Part shown: positions 6,735 to 16,552 of the stretch, in pieces
Numbering within the stretch: the stretch's first letter is position 1
Layout: each line of letters begins with the position of its first letter
Assembly: GCA_003640645.1 (NCBI GenBank)
Contig: QGHH01000001.1
Location: 54,185 to 118,184, forward strand
Length of the DNA: 64,000 bases
Direction: 5' to 3'
Source: Fredinandcohnia aciditolerans
GTDB lineage: Bacteria; Bacillota; Bacilli; Bacillales; Bacillaceae_L
The notes under the pieces: model-generated
What the model saw: the letters and a program-made list of their open reading frames with translations, nothing else
Told to the model about the DNA's origin: nothing
Database searches by the model: none
Made by a program: the position numbers and the translations under genes

Positions 6735-8522
6735 TTATTTAACAACTGCATTTTTCTCCTCGACGTACTTGCGAATCACAGAAAGGAAATCCTCCCCGTA
6801 TCGTTCCAGTTTTGTCTTAGCAACGCCTTTAATTTCAAGCAACTCTTTTTCATCCGTCGGCGCCACTTCACTCATTTCACGTAATGTACTATCCGAAAAG
6901 ACGATATATGGTGGCACTTGATCTCGAGTAGAGATTTCTTTTCTGACCTCTCGAAGAATTTCAAATAATGTATTATCAGTAACAATCTGTTTTTTCGTCA
7001 CCTGTTCCTTCTTATAAATTTTTACTTCTCCTTTAAGAACAGGAAGTGCTTTTGCATCAAGAATCAGCACTGGATACTGAGAGTTTGTCAATTTGACATA
7101 TCCTTCGGCTGCTAAATAGTCGATTAAACCCACAATTTGTTTTTCGGAATACTGCATGAGCAGTCCATATGTGCTTAATGTTGTAAATCCTAATTCAAGG
7201 ATTTTTTTGTTTCTTGATCCTTTCAGCACCTGAGCAACTAACGTCTTTCCAAATCGTTCTTTCATTCGTTTAATACAGGAAAACACCATTAGTGCTTCTG
7301 TGGTTACATCTATTTTTTCACGGTTATCGGTACAGTTAAAACAACGGCCACATTCGGGACTTTCGTTCTCTCCGAAGTATTCTAGAATATAGGTTTGTAG
7401 GCATTTTTCTGTATGACAATAATCAATCATTTGCTGTAGCTTATGATATTCTTGCTCTTTTTTACCTTCATCCATAGTTGATTGCTCAATCAGGAACTTT
7501 TGTAGTTGGATATCCTGTGAAGCAAATAATAGATAACAATCACTTTTTTCACCATCACGCCCTGCTCGTCCCGCTTCCTGGTAATACGCTTCAATATTCT
7601 TCGGAAGGTTATAGTGAATGACAAATCTTACGTTACTTTTGTCAATCCCCATCCCAAACGCATTTGTTGCAATCATAACATTGACGGTATCAAATAAGAA
7701 ATCCTCTTGAGCCCTTTTTCGCTCTTCATCGGAAAGGCCAGCATGGTATTTTCCTACTGAATGTCCTTCTTTTTCTAAAAACGAATGAAGTTCATTAACT
7801 TCACGGCGCGTTGCAGCATACACAATTCCGGATTGGTTATTATTTTCTTTTAAAAAACTTTTGACAAAATCTCGCTTATTTTCACCTTTTAGGATATTAA
7901 ATGTTAAATTTTCTCTAGCAAACCCGGTAATAAAAACAGCAGATGGGGTAATTTGCAATTGGCTGCAAATATCATCCTTAACTTCAACAGTAGCGGTTGC
8001 AGTCAATGCCGCAACAACGGGCTTTTTCGGTAATTCTGCAATCATATATTGGATGTTTCGATAACTAGGCCTGAAATCATGTCCCCACTGTGAAATACAA
8101 TGCGCTTCATCAACAGCAATCATTGAAATTGGGATAGAAGATAATAGGGATCGAAATTGAGAGGATTCGAGTCGTTCAGGAGCAATATAAATAATTTTAT
8201 AACGGCCAAGCCTTGCATCCTGCAGTCTTTCCTGAATTTCCTGCAAAGAAATACTACTATTGATATAAGTTGCGGCAATTCCAACTCCGAGCAAAGTGTC
8301 TACCTGGTCCTTCATCAATGAGATCAAAGGAGAAATGACGATTGTTACTCCATCAAAAATCAAGGCTGGAATTTGATAGCATAAAGACTTTCCGCCTCCA
8401 GTTGGCATAATCGCAAGCGTATCGTTTCCTTCTAAAATGTTCTCTATAATGGATTCCTGCCCAGGTCTAAAGGAAGAATATCCAAAATACGACTGTAATG
8501 CCTGTTTTGCTTGTTCAATCAT
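6735..8522 (-). CDS. recQ: ATP-dependent DNA helicase RecQ
   Basis: 595 residues, close to the 591 of B. subtilis RecQ. Helicase motif I (MPTGGGKS, Lys45), the DEAH box (138-141, followed by [11 protein letters not shown]), TATAT, and motif [12 protein letters not shown] are all present. The RQC zinc cysteines (about 370-400, ending CGRCFNC) and a C-terminal HRDC domain (about 510-595) complete the architecture. It unwinds DNA 3' to 5' in recombination and fork repair. The start is the ATG at 8522 behind AAGGTG; three upstream codons lack a ribosome binding site. It is monocistronic. Confidence 0.95.
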   Translation of the reverse strand: MIEQAKQALQSYFGYSSFRPGQESIIENILEGNDTLAIMPTGGGKSLCYQIPALIFDGVTIVISPLISLMKDQVDTLLGVGIAATYINSSISLQEIQERLQDARLGRYKIIYIAPERLESSQFRSLLSSIPISMIAVDEAHCISQWGHDFRPSYRNIQYMIAELPKKPVVAALTATATVEVKDDICSQLQITPSAVFITGFARENLTFNILKGENKRDFVKSFLKENNNQSGIVYAATRREVNELHSFLEKEGHSVGKYHAGLSDEERKRAQEDFLFDTVNVMIATNAFGMGIDKSNVRFVIHYNLPKNIEAYYQEAGRAGRDGEKSDCYLLFASQDIQLQKFLIEQSTMDEGKKEQEYHKLQQMIDYCHTEKCLQTYILEYFGENESPECGRCFNCTDNREKIDVTTEALMVFSCIKRMKERFGKTLVAQVLKGSRNKKILELGFTTLSTYGLLMQYSEKQIVGLIDYLAAEGYVKLTNSQYPVLILDAKALPVLKGEVKIYKKEQVTKKQIVTDNTLFEILREVRKEISTRDQVPPYIVFSDSTLREMSEVAPTDEKELLEIKGVAKTKLERYGEDFLSVIRKYVEEKNAVVK

Positions 8523-8662
8523 AAAAAACACCTTTTTAATTTTATTTTACTAATTTCTGCAAAAATGTGCGTTTGACGTAGTGTACTACCCCACATGTCC
8601 GCATGACTTTGTGCATACTATACAGTGTGGTGTTAGCTCCTTATTCTTTATCTGTTCGTGTT

Positions 8663-8691
8663 AGGAAGTGAGTATTCACTTCCTCTTTTTT
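8663..8691 (+). terminator. Orphan terminator ahead of the YeiH-type gene
   Basis: AGGAAGTGA, 4-nt loop, TCACTTCCT, then CTTTTTT. No plus-strand gene precedes it, since recQ runs the other way, so it must end a short leader or small RNA starting in 8530-8660. It lies about 140 bp ahead of the next plus-strand gene and may be an attenuator. The rest of the 309-bp gap holds nothing else I can identify. Confidence 0.7.
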
Positions 8692-8831
8692 GTTCCACGA
8701 TGTGGGTCACAAAGAAGTTGTATTATTAGACATTCATCTTATCTAAATTATAAAGGAAGAACTTTAAGGTGTGAAGGGTGTCCACGATATGGTAAGATAA
8801 AACTTATTATATATATTGAGGGATGGAACAC

Positions 8832-9884
8832 GTGGGTAATGCAAATCTACAAGTATCACAATCTTACGAAAAAAAATCTTTTTTGTTAGAGCATACACAA
8901 ACACTTCGAAATAAACTTCCTGGTGTGGCTCTTGTTTTTATTATAGGCGTTTTGGCGAACTCATTAGGTAAGGATTTTCCGTTGATCGGTGGGGCTGTAA
9001 TTGCAATTATCATCGGAATCATGATCCGAAACTTTTTGGGAATACCGACTGTTTTTTCGGAAGGTATTTCCTATACGTTAAAAATGCTACTTAAGACTGC
9101 AATTGTTCTTCTTGGTTTCGGCCTTAGTTATGCCAGTATTTTTCAACTAGGGTATGAAGCAATTCTATTAGTTGTTGTAGCGGTTTTAGCAGGAATTCTT
9201 TTTACATTTTTATTGGCCAAACTCTTTAAGTTGAGTGGAAATATTCCAATTCTGGTTTCTCTAGGAACGGCGATATGCGGTGCAACAGCAATTGTGACAT
9301 CAAGCCCAATTGTTCGTGCAAAAGAGGAAGAAACAGCATATGCGATTAATACCATCTTTGCTTTTAATGTATTGGCGGTGTTATTCTACCCGTTAATAGG
9401 ACAAATTTTTTCCATGCCAGACCATATTTTTGGAATATGGGCAGGGGTCGCAATACACGATACATCATCTGTAGTAGCTGCTGGATATAGCTATAGCAAT
9501 ACTGCTGGCGATACCTCTGTCATCATCAAGTTGATCCGAACACTCATGCTCGTGCCTGTTACTCTCATTCTATCTATCATTATTTCTATGAAATCAAAGG
9601 GAGCTGCGGGCAGCAAAGTGAGGATCAGTAAGGTATTTCCGATTTTTATCTTATTTTTCGCTGGAGCGGTGGCGGTCAATACCATCTTCCCGCTTCCAAC
9701 ATCGATTACAAGCATAACAGATGGGGTTGCCAAATTTCTAATCCTTATGGTCATGGCAAGTGTGGGTCTTGGTACTGATTTCAAAAAAATCAAATCAGTT
9801 GGCCTTCGTCCATTATTTCTAGGTTTACTATCATCTGTCATGATGGGACTGTTAACTCTAACTATAATTCAACTTCTCTATTAG
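8832..9884 (+). CDS. YeiH/UPF0324-family membrane protein (putative sulfate exporter)
   Basis: About 350 residues with ten hydrophobic segments and the family signatures LGTAICGATAIVT (middle) and AIHDTSSVVAAG. YeiH-type proteins (PF03601) are annotated as putative sulfate exporters, but the substrate is poorly tested. An ATG at 8823 sits only one base after GAGGG, so the in-frame GTG at 8832, 9 bp after it, is the better start. The usual LysR-type regulator is not adjacent. The orphan terminator upstream suggests leader control. Confidence 0.8.
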   Translation: MGNANLQVSQSYEKKSFLLEHTQTLRNKLPGVALVFIIGVLANSLGKDFPLIGGAVIAIIIGIMIRNFLGIPTVFSEGISYTLKMLLKTAIVLLGFGLSYASIFQLGYEAILLVVVAVLAGILFTFLLAKLFKLSGNIPILVSLGTAICGATAIVTSSPIVRAKEEETAYAINTIFAFNVLAVLFYPLIGQIFSMPDHIFGIWAGVAIHDTSSVVAAGYSYSNTAGDTSVIIKLIRTLMLVPVTLILSIIISMKSKGAAGSKVRISKVFPIFILFFAGAVAVNTIFPLPTSITSITDGVAKFLILMVMASVGLGTDFKKIKSVGLRPLFLGLLSSVMMGLLTLTIIQLLY

Positions 9885-10077
9885 GAAAAAAAGTGAGGTT
9901 TTCCTTCTGAGGAGTAAGTTAATAAGTGATATTCTGGTTTAAAAAATGCGTGTCACCTTTTGATTAGGTTGACATGCTTTTTTATGTTCTTTACGAAGAC
10001 ATTTTAATTAAACCCAGTTTCTATTATTACTTTATCGTAGGGATTGTGGAGTAATTTTGACTTAGATAGAATAGTTT

Positions 10078-11352
10078 CGAGGTTGGTTGTCAGAATACCT
10101 TCCTGATTCCGACTCTACTTGATTAATTCCGCCGTTGGTTGTCAGAATCCCTAGCTGATTCCGACTACACTTGTTTAATTCCGGTGTTGACTGTCAGAAT
10201 CCATGGCTGATTCGGACTCTACTCAGTTAATTTCCTGCGTTGGTTGTCAGATTCCCAAGCTGATTTCGACTATATTTGATAAATTCAGATGTTGACTGTC
10301 AGAATCCGTAGTTGATTCCGACTATACTTGTTAATTTCCAGGCTTAGTTGTCAGAATCCATGGCTGATTCAGACTATACTTGATTAATTCCGGCGATGGT
10401 TGTCAGATTCCCTAGCTGATTCCGACTCTACTTGTTTAATTCCGGCGTTGGTTGTCAGATTCTCCAGCTGATTCCGACTCTACTTGTTAATTTCCAGGCT
10501 TAGTTGTCGGAATCCCAAGTTGATTTCAACTCTATTGGTTAATTTCAAACGTTGACTGTCAGAACCCATGGCTGATTCGGACTCTACTTGATTGATTCCG
10601 GCGTTGGTTGTCAGATTCCGTAGCTGATTCCGACTCTACTTGTTTAATTCAGATGTTGACTGTCAGAATCCATCCCTGATTCGGACTCTACTCAGTTAAT
10701 TTCCTGCATTGGTTGTCAGAATCCCAAGCTGATTCGGACTCTACTTGATTAATTCAGATGTTGACTGTCAGAATCCATCCCTGATTCGGACTCTACTCAG
10801 TTAATTTCCTGCATTGGCTGTCAGAATCCCAAGCTGATTCGGACTCTACTTGTTTAATTCCGGTGTTGGCTGTCAGAATCCATCCCTGATTCGGACTCTA
10901 CTTGTTTAATTCCGGTGTTGGCTGTCAGAATCCATCCCTGATTCGGACTCTACTTAGTTAATTTCCTGCGTTGGTTGTCAGATTCCCAAGCTGATTTCGA
11001 CTATATTTGATAAATTCAGATGTTGACTGTCAGAATCCGTAGTTGATTCCGACTCTACTTGTTAATTTCCAGGCTTAGTTGTCAGAATCCCTAGCTGATT
11101 TCGACTTTATTTGTTAATTTCAAACGTTGACTGTCAGAATCCATGGCTGATTCAGACTATACTTGATTAATTCCGGCGATGGTTGTCAGATTCCCTAGTT
11201 GATTCCGACTATACTTGATTAATTCAGACGTTGATTGTCAGAATCCACATCTAATTCGGACACTACTTTTTATTTTCATACGTTGACTGTCAGAATCACT
11301 CGCTGATTCAACTATACTTGTTAAATTCCTGCAACGACTGTCAAAATCTAGA
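10078..11352. repeat. 52-bp tandem repeat array, ~25 units
   Basis: The core TGTCAGAATCC recurs every 52 bp (occasionally 53), for example at 10088, 10140, 10192, 10245, 10297, 10349 and 10401, on to about 11340. A unit reads roughly GTCAGAATCC-N5-CTGATTCCGAC and then a 27-bp linker beginning TCTACTTG-TTTAATTCC. GTC-N-GAATC and GATTC-N-GAC form an imperfect palindrome in most units. Units differ by several bases and are interleaved in type. The array fills the space between two convergent genes; 9885-10077 and 11353-11480 hold nothing else recognisable. Confidence 0.95.
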
Positions 11353-11480
11353 GACTTTTTGACTTACCCTTCTAAATTTCGTGTTAAATCTTAACTATTT
11401 GTTCCTGATAAAAATATCCAAATCACCAATTATCTTATTAAATAAAAATAACCAAGCATCGTGTATTTCCAAATTTTCAT

Positions 11481-11951
11481 CTAGTGTATTTCCCAACTTT
11501 TCTTACGTTCCTCCAAGATGTCACTAATCATTTGGATGTGAAAGGAAGCCCATGCTTTTTCACGAAAATGAAGAATTACACTAAAGAAAAGCAAGGCAAA
11601 ATAAATGATACTAAATAGGATTAAATACAAGTAGCCTTTTCCAAACAAAAACTTTTGCAATTGGCTTGCAAAAAGAAACAAAAACCAAGGGATTGCCGTA
11701 ATTAAAATGGGAATGATGCCAGAACCATTTTGCTCTTTTAACATGCGGTAATGAATGATTTGTAACGTGTTAGAATCAATTTTTTCATAAAAGGACTTGA
11801 TATCTCGAACTTCTACCATTTCTTTAACATGGTGGAAGGTGGAATCATGATTAATATTCTTTTTTAGCCTAAGATAAATTTTATGTGCATCTCCACGAAA
11901 CGAAATCAACTGTAACATCCCTTCATTTAATAAGAATTTATTGTTAGCCAT
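11481..11951 (-). CDS. Hypothetical two-TM membrane protein
   Basis: 156 residues from the ATG at 11951. An N-terminal soluble part of about 85 residues is followed by two hydrophobic segments (about 86-108 and 112-133) and a charged C-terminus (HIQMISDILEERKKSWEIH). The frame continues upstream into the dehydrogenase gene, but the terminator of that gene lies in between, so the shorter start is preferred. The ribosome binding site is weak, and the start is uncertain. No family recognised. Confidence 0.55.
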   Translation of the reverse strand: MANNKFLLNEGMLQLISFRGDAHKIYLRLKKNINHDSTFHHVKEMVEVRDIKSFYEKIDSNTLQIIHYRMLKEQNGSGIIPILITAIPWFLFLFASQLQKFLFGKGYLYLILFSIIYFALLFFSVILHFREKAWASFHIQMISDILEERKKSWEIH

Positions 11952-11968
11952 TCCCAGTTTTGCACATG

Positions 11969-11997
11969 AAAATGCCCCCAACTTTGGCTTGGGGGCA
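11969..11997 (-). terminator. Intrinsic terminator after the formate dehydrogenase gene
   Basis: TGCCCCCAA / TTGGGGGCA perfect stem with a short loop, followed on the minus strand by TTTTC, 7 bp beyond the stop codon. Confidence 0.8.
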
Positions 11998-12003
11998 ACA
12001 GTT

Positions 12004-14367
12004 TTATGCTGGAGGATCAATATTTAAATCATCCACTATTTCTTTTTCTTGATATTCTGTATCTTTTCGTGCATTGAACCGCTCTGCTTTTTCAACATAC
12101 ACCGCAATATTGTAATCGGGAATACCAGCAAATTTTTCATAACGTCCTCTTGGTAATAAAAAGTTACCTTCTGGGAAGTGAACACCTAGATTTTTTCTGG
12201 CGATATCAGCAAATTTGGCTTTTCCTTGGAAGACTCCAAAACCATTGTGGACAACGATTGCTTCCCCGTCTGTAACACGAAGCTCTTTCGCATCCATTGG
12301 ATTGATCAGCACATCATAACGGCCAGCACCATTGAATGGATCAACTTCTTTATAAATCATAGAATTAAATTGCTTTCCACGGCGAGTCGTGAGTACGAAT
12401 TGTTCTTCTTTCTTACCGAAATCGGGGATATCAACAGGAATTAAATTACCCCTTCCATCCGGGGTCGGGCAAACTCCACCTTCACAAAGCCATGCGCCTC
12501 CCCATTGGAATACATCCCCTTTTTTCTTAAGGAGTTGTATACCGTTGTAGTTCGGATTGGCAATGGCAATTTCATCGCGGATTTCCTGCCCGCTTTTAAA
12601 ATCAATTAAATGTGCGTGTTCAGGTTTCACCCGCTTGGCCAAGTCTACATAGATTTTCCACTCAGCGCGAGATTCTGCAATTTCATTTTTATTTCCTTCA
12701 ATTTCAGGTGAAAAATAAACCATACGTTCAGTTGATGTTGATGTTCCTCCACCCTCTTGTTCATAACGTGTCTTAGCCGGTAAAACAATGACCGCTTCTT
12801 TTGCATCCACAAGTGTTGATGTATTTAATATAATATCTTGATGCACACGAATATCGAGTTCGGACAATGCTTTCTCGACAAACTTAGGGTCTGGCATCGT
12901 TTCGAGGAAATTGCCACCAGACATATAATAGAGCTTTACCTTTCGTTCATGGTCCTCTGGGAGCACGATATTTTCAAGAGTAACCCCTACAATATCCCCT
13001 TGCCATTTTTGAATTTCAAAGCCCCAAATTTCTTCCAGGCGCTTCCTATTTTTTTCATCAAATTCGCCACCCGGCAGCACAAATGGATCTGCTCCCATTT
13101 CACCGGAACCTTGTACAGAAGAGTGCCCTCGGAATGGCATAAGACCATTATATTTGCGACCTAAGTGGCCACGAAGCAAGGCAAGATTGGCGACTTGTGA
13201 AATATTATCTGTTGCAAATGAATGCATTGTTAATCCCATTGCCCATGTGTACACGGCATTTTTACTCTTGGCTAAAAGTTCTGCAAGTTCTTCGATTCTC
13301 TCTTTTGATACACCGGATGATTTTTCAATTTCATCCCAACTTTGCGCTTTGGCGTGCGCTTTCAGTTCTTCATACCCATTTACATGTTCCTTCACGAACT
13401 TATGATTAATTGCAGAACCTTGTTGCTTTTCTTCCATTTCAAACCAGTGCTTCATAATACCAAACATGAAGGCAATGTCTCCACCAATACTAACTTGGTA
13501 AAAATCATCTGCGAGCTTTGTTCCAAATAGGGCAGATTCCATATTTGATGGGATCCAGTATTTATCCATTGCAGGTTCTCTGTGTGGGTTAATTACAATA
13601 ATTTTTGTGCCACGCTTTTTAGCTTCAAGCATGTATTTCGTTGAAACAGGTGAGCTGTTTGATGCAACACTTCCCCAGAATACCAATACGTCTGTACCAA
13701 TCCAGTCCTGATAGTTGGCAGTCGATGCCCCAACACCGATGGAACGCTTCATCGCTGTTTTACTAGGCGAATGACAAATCCGGGAAGCGTTATCAATATG
13801 GTTCGTCCCTAAGAAACGAGAAACCTTAGCAGCCACATAATAAGATTCATTCGTAATCCCACGGGAAGTCAGGTAAAATGCATACTGTTTCGGGTTCAAC
13901 TTCTTCATTCTGTTTGCAATCATGTCCATCGCTTCATCCCAGGAGATTCTAGAAAACTTTCTTTCTCCTTTACGACGAATCATAGGATACGGAATTCTGC
14001 CAAGCTTTCTTAGTTCCGTGCTATTAAGCTTTCGAAGCTCATCGATATCTGCATGAAGAATATCTGATTGAATTGCCGGCATTGTACTTAAACGCAGTAC
14101 ATTTAAGCGTGTCGTACACATATGTGGACCTGTCAATGTTTGATCATAAAGACCTGAAACACCAAGTGCACATCCGTCACAAACACCTTGAGTTAAAATA
14201 CGTGTCGCATACCCTAGATTGTCCTTGTTTTCCCAAGCAACTTTCATTGTATCTCGTATGTGTTTTGGCTTCACTTTCCCTAAACCAAATGGAATTGGAC
14301 TGACCCAATGCTTTGGTTGTGGCATTTTTGTTGATTTAATAGGTCCCTGATGCTTTGTTTCTCCCAA
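12004..14367 (-). CDS. FdhF/YdeP-family molybdopterin oxidoreductase (formate dehydrogenase-like)
   Basis: A 787-residue bis-MGD oxidoreductase of the FdhF/YdeP type. GVCDGCALGV at 61-70 (Cys63, Cys66) and Cys84 are the cysteines expected near an iron-sulfur site. RICHSPS at 196-202 puts Cys198 at the place of the selenocysteine/cysteine Mo ligand of E. coli FdhF. A molybdopterin dinucleotide-binding domain lies at about 640-760. It has no Tat signal, so it is cytoplasmic. The likely reaction is formate oxidation, inferred from fdhD and the antiporter nearby; YdeP-like members are little studied. The start is the TTG at 14367 behind AAGGAGG; an ATG seven codons earlier overlaps that site. Confidence 0.85.
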   Translation of the reverse strand: MGETKHQGPIKSTKMPQPKHWVSPIPFGLGKVKPKHIRDTMKVAWENKDNLGYATRILTQGVCDGCALGVSGLYDQTLTGPHMCTTRLNVLRLSTMPAIQSDILHADIDELRKLNSTELRKLGRIPYPMIRRKGERKFSRISWDEAMDMIANRMKKLNPKQYAFYLTSRGITNESYYVAAKVSRFLGTNHIDNASRICHSPSKTAMKRSIGVGASTANYQDWIGTDVLVFWGSVASNSSPVSTKYMLEAKKRGTKIIVINPHREPAMDKYWIPSNMESALFGTKLADDFYQVSIGGDIAFMFGIMKHWFEMEEKQQGSAINHKFVKEHVNGYEELKAHAKAQSWDEIEKSSGVSKERIEELAELLAKSKNAVYTWAMGLTMHSFATDNISQVANLALLRGHLGRKYNGLMPFRGHSSVQGSGEMGADPFVLPGGEFDEKNRKRLEEIWGFEIQKWQGDIVGVTLENIVLPEDHERKVKLYYMSGGNFLETMPDPKFVEKALSELDIRVHQDIILNTSTLVDAKEAVIVLPAKTRYEQEGGGTSTSTERMVYFSPEIEGNKNEIAESRAEWKIYVDLAKRVKPEHAHLIDFKSGQEIRDEIAIANPNYNGIQLLKKKGDVFQWGGAWLCEGGVCPTPDGRGNLIPVDIPDFGKKEEQFVLTTRRGKQFNSMIYKEVDPFNGAGRYDVLINPMDAKELRVTDGEAIVVHNGFGVFQGKAKFADIARKNLGVHFPEGNFLLPRGRYEKFAGIPDYNIAVYVEKAERFNARKDTEYQEKEIVDDLNIDPPA

Positions 14368-14483
14368 ATTTAACTCCTCCTTATACACATTCAGTTATAA
14401 CTATGTCTATGGTCAAAGTTAACATATATTAACTATGCTTTCGGCATTAAACTGCTTAATCCTTCTAAAACTCTAAAATTATA

Positions 14484-14566
14484 GAAAAAACCACCGAAAC
14501 ATGATTCTACGTTGTTAGAATAATGAACGGTGGTTAGTCTTTAGCAGGGTCGCTACCAAGTGCCAA
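14484..14566 (-). promoter_or_regulatory. Candidate leader/attenuator of the formate dehydrogenase gene
   Basis: On the minus strand a TAGC-GACCCT-GCTA hairpin (14555-14542) is followed after 6 nt by AACCACCG (14535-14528), an inner ATTCTA/TAGAAT hairpin, CGGTGGTT (14496-14489) and a T run: a complete intrinsic terminator about 117 bp ahead of the start codon. UGGU (14558-14555) can pair with ACCA of the terminator stem, which would disrupt it. The same motif and layout precede the antiporter gene at 15233-16498. Confidence 0.6.
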
Positions 14567-14574
14567 CACATAAG

Positions 14575-14790
14575 GTTGTTCAAAAATTCGGCCGAAAATG
14601 ACGCATCGAATTTCTGCGTACATTGCTCCGAGAACAGGGTGAATCACCAAGTTATGTGCTTGCGTCTACTCGTTTATTCACGAAGTAAATTCCTCAGCGC
14701 AAGGCTGCAATGGAGTTAACTTAAGCTGTTGCCTCGCTCCGGTACTCGGGGCTCGCGCCGCCTTGAAATTCTCGGTCCTTTTTACCTTCT
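14575..14790. repeat. GC-rich structured intergenic block, probable dispersed repeat
   Basis: This stretch is much richer in GC than the genes beside it. It begins ATTCGGCCGAAAATG (a GGCC-centred palindrome), carries several CG-rich inverted segments such as GCTCCGGTACTCGGGGC, and ends in GGTCCTTTTT. It is not coding. It sits directly upstream of the dehydrogenase leader, so the promoter for that gene lies in or beyond it. I recall similar blocks in other Bacillus genomes. Confidence 0.5.
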
Positions 14791-14808
14791 TTTGAACACA
14801 TATTATTG

Positions 14809-15171
14809 TTATTTAGTTTTAAATTTCTTCTCTAGATCTTGATCAAATACAAAGACTGACATTCCGAAGTCTCGATCAATATCAATATCAACAAATAAAT
14901 CTACTAGATATGAACCTAAAAATTCTTCCATTTCAACTGGTCTATTTTTTCGGTACATTTCTTTTACCATTTCGGTTCTTGCCGCACGAAGCATTTGTTT
15001 TCCTTCATCTGCACCGGCAATAAACTTTTCAACTGGAGATAGATTTCCTTCCATCTCACATATGGCCCAATTTTTACAAAAGGTTGTTGTGATTTTGCTT
15101 GGTCCTTTCCCCATGTGCTTTTTACGGAACGACCTTACTAGATTACTAAACTCAGCTTCGTATTTATTCAT
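14809..15171 (-). CDS. DUF2294 (MpsC-like) protein
   Basis: A 120-residue single-domain protein with the DUF2294 pattern: RSFRKKHMGKGPSKITTTF near 14-32, EKFIAGADEGKQMLRAAR near 43-60, and a C-terminal DFGMSVFVFDQDLE. DUF2294 has been renamed MpsC after a staphylococcal membrane-potential/bicarbonate system, but single-domain copies beside formate dehydrogenase genes occur in Bacillus without a known role. It is soluble. It lies 61 bp after the antiporter stop on the same strand and is probably cotranscribed with it. Confidence 0.75.
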   Translation of the reverse strand: MNKYEAEFSNLVRSFRKKHMGKGPSKITTTFCKNWAICEMEGNLSPVEKFIAGADEGKQMLRAARTEMVKEMYRKNRPVEMEEFLGSYLVDLFVDIDIDRDFGMSVFVFDQDLEKKFKTK

Positions 15172-15232
15172 TTTTGTCTACCCTTTACTAGTAACTTCAT
15201 TAACCTTAAGTTAATCAAACTACCAATGATTG

Positions 15233-16498
15233 TCAACTAGCAAGCTCAGACCCTTTTCCGGATTGCTGTTTACGTAGTTTTTTTATATCCAAACGAATTA
15301 AAAGAGAAACCGCTAGTGCCACCGCAAAGAGCGCAGTAAATACCGTTAAACTTTGTGTATAGCTTCCAGTTGTGTCCCGAATCCAAGATGCAAACATTGG
15401 ACCAGCAAGACCTGCTGCTGCCCATGCTGTTAAAATATAGCCGTGGATTGCACCAAGTTGTTTTGTTCCAAACAAGTCCCCAATGTATGCTGGGATTGCA
15501 GAGAAACCACCACCGTAACATGTATAAATAAGTGCTAGTAATACTTGGAATAACACTGGGTTCGACACGTGTGGCAGTAACGGAAACGCAATTAACTGGA
15601 TAACAAAAAATACTGTATATGTATTGGGCCTCCCTAAATAATCAGACACCGACGCCCAACCAATACGACCAAGCCCGTTAAATGCACCTAGAACACCTAC
15701 TAACGCAGCAGCTGCAACTGGTGATAAGCCTACACTCTCCTGTGCAAGTGGAGAAGCAGCAGAAATAATTGCTATTCCGCACGTAACGTTGATAAAGAGC
15801 ATCAGCCATAAATAATAAAAACGTTTTGTCTTTATCGCTTGGTTTGCCGTTAATTGTGATAAATCCTGTTTTACCTTTTTAGCTCCACTCGAGACCTTCT
15901 CTTTAAATCCTGCTGGCATCCAACCTGCTTCAGGAGGGGCAAGATATAGTGATGAAATGATCATAATGGCAAAATAAGAAACTCCTAAAATAAAAAACGT
16001 ATTTGCTATTCCAACAGAAACGATGAGTTTTTGCATGATAGGACTACTGATTAATGACGCAAATCCAAACCCCATGATTGCAAGGCCCGTTGCCATGCCA
16101 CGTCTGTCAGGAAACCATTTTACAAGTGTTGATACTGGAGCAATGTATCCAACACCTAAACCAATTCCACCTAACGCACCATAGAATAAATACAATAATG
16201 GCAATGATTCTAAGTTAATCGCAAAACCAGATCCTGTGATACCGACGCCAAAGAATATGGCAGCAAGGATTCCAGATGCGCGAGGGCCATATTTTTCAAC
16301 GAAATGCCCCAGGAAAGCTGCTGATAATCCTAAGAAAAGAATCGCGATACTAAAGGTCATGCTGATGTCAGTTAAATCCCATCCGAATTGTGATTGTAGT
16401 GGTTTTGTAAATACACTCCAAGCGTAAACAGAACCGATTGATAAGTGAATTCCAACTGCAGAGGCTGCAATCAGCCAACGATTTTTTGTTTTTTCCAT
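15233..16498 (-). CDS. MFS transporter, oxalate/formate antiporter (OFA) family
   Basis: 421 residues with 12 membrane helices. It opens NRWLIAASAVGIHLSIGSVYAWSVFTKPL, the OFA family N-terminus with its conserved Y-A-W-S motif, and has PDRRGMATGLAIMGFGF in the loop after helix 4. OFA members exchange oxalate for formate or carry related monocarboxylates; the neighbouring formate dehydrogenase and fdhD make formate or oxalate a sensible substrate. AAAGGAGAGAAGAA precedes the ATG. Its 5' leader contains a structured region and terminator (16553-16714). Confidence 0.85.
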   Translation of the reverse strand: MEKTKNRWLIAASAVGIHLSIGSVYAWSVFTKPLQSQFGWDLTDISMTFSIAILFLGLSAAFLGHFVEKYGPRASGILAAIFFGVGITGSGFAINLESLPLLYLFYGALGGIGLGVGYIAPVSTLVKWFPDRRGMATGLAIMGFGFASLISSPIMQKLIVSVGIANTFFILGVSYFAIMIISSLYLAPPEAGWMPAGFKEKVSSGAKKVKQDLSQLTANQAIKTKRFYYLWLMLFINVTCGIAIISAASPLAQESVGLSPVAAAALVGVLGAFNGLGRIGWASVSDYLGRPNTYTVFFVIQLIAFPLLPHVSNPVLFQVLLALIYTCYGGGFSAIPAYIGDLFGTKQLGAIHGYILTAWAAAGLAGPMFASWIRDTTGSYTQSLTVFTALFAVALAVSLLIRLDIKKLRKQQSGKGSELAS

Positions 16499-16552
16499 TT
16501 CTTCTCTCCTTTATTTTGAATTGATAGGTTATATTTTGCAGTAGTTTTAAAA

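Noticed and set aside
10078-11352. CRISPR array
   Set aside because: The units are contiguous with related linkers, not identical repeats separated by unique spacers, and no cas genes are present in the window.
13154-13409. Overlapping plus-strand ORFs inside the formate dehydrogenase gene
   Set aside because: Antisense shadows of a 787-codon gene with clear motifs.
14484-14566. Moco, THF or T-box riboswitch upstream of formate dehydrogenase
   Set aside because: The hallmark sequences I know for these classes (T-box GGGTGGNACCGCG, the long Moco core, the THF core) are not present; kept as an unassigned leader.
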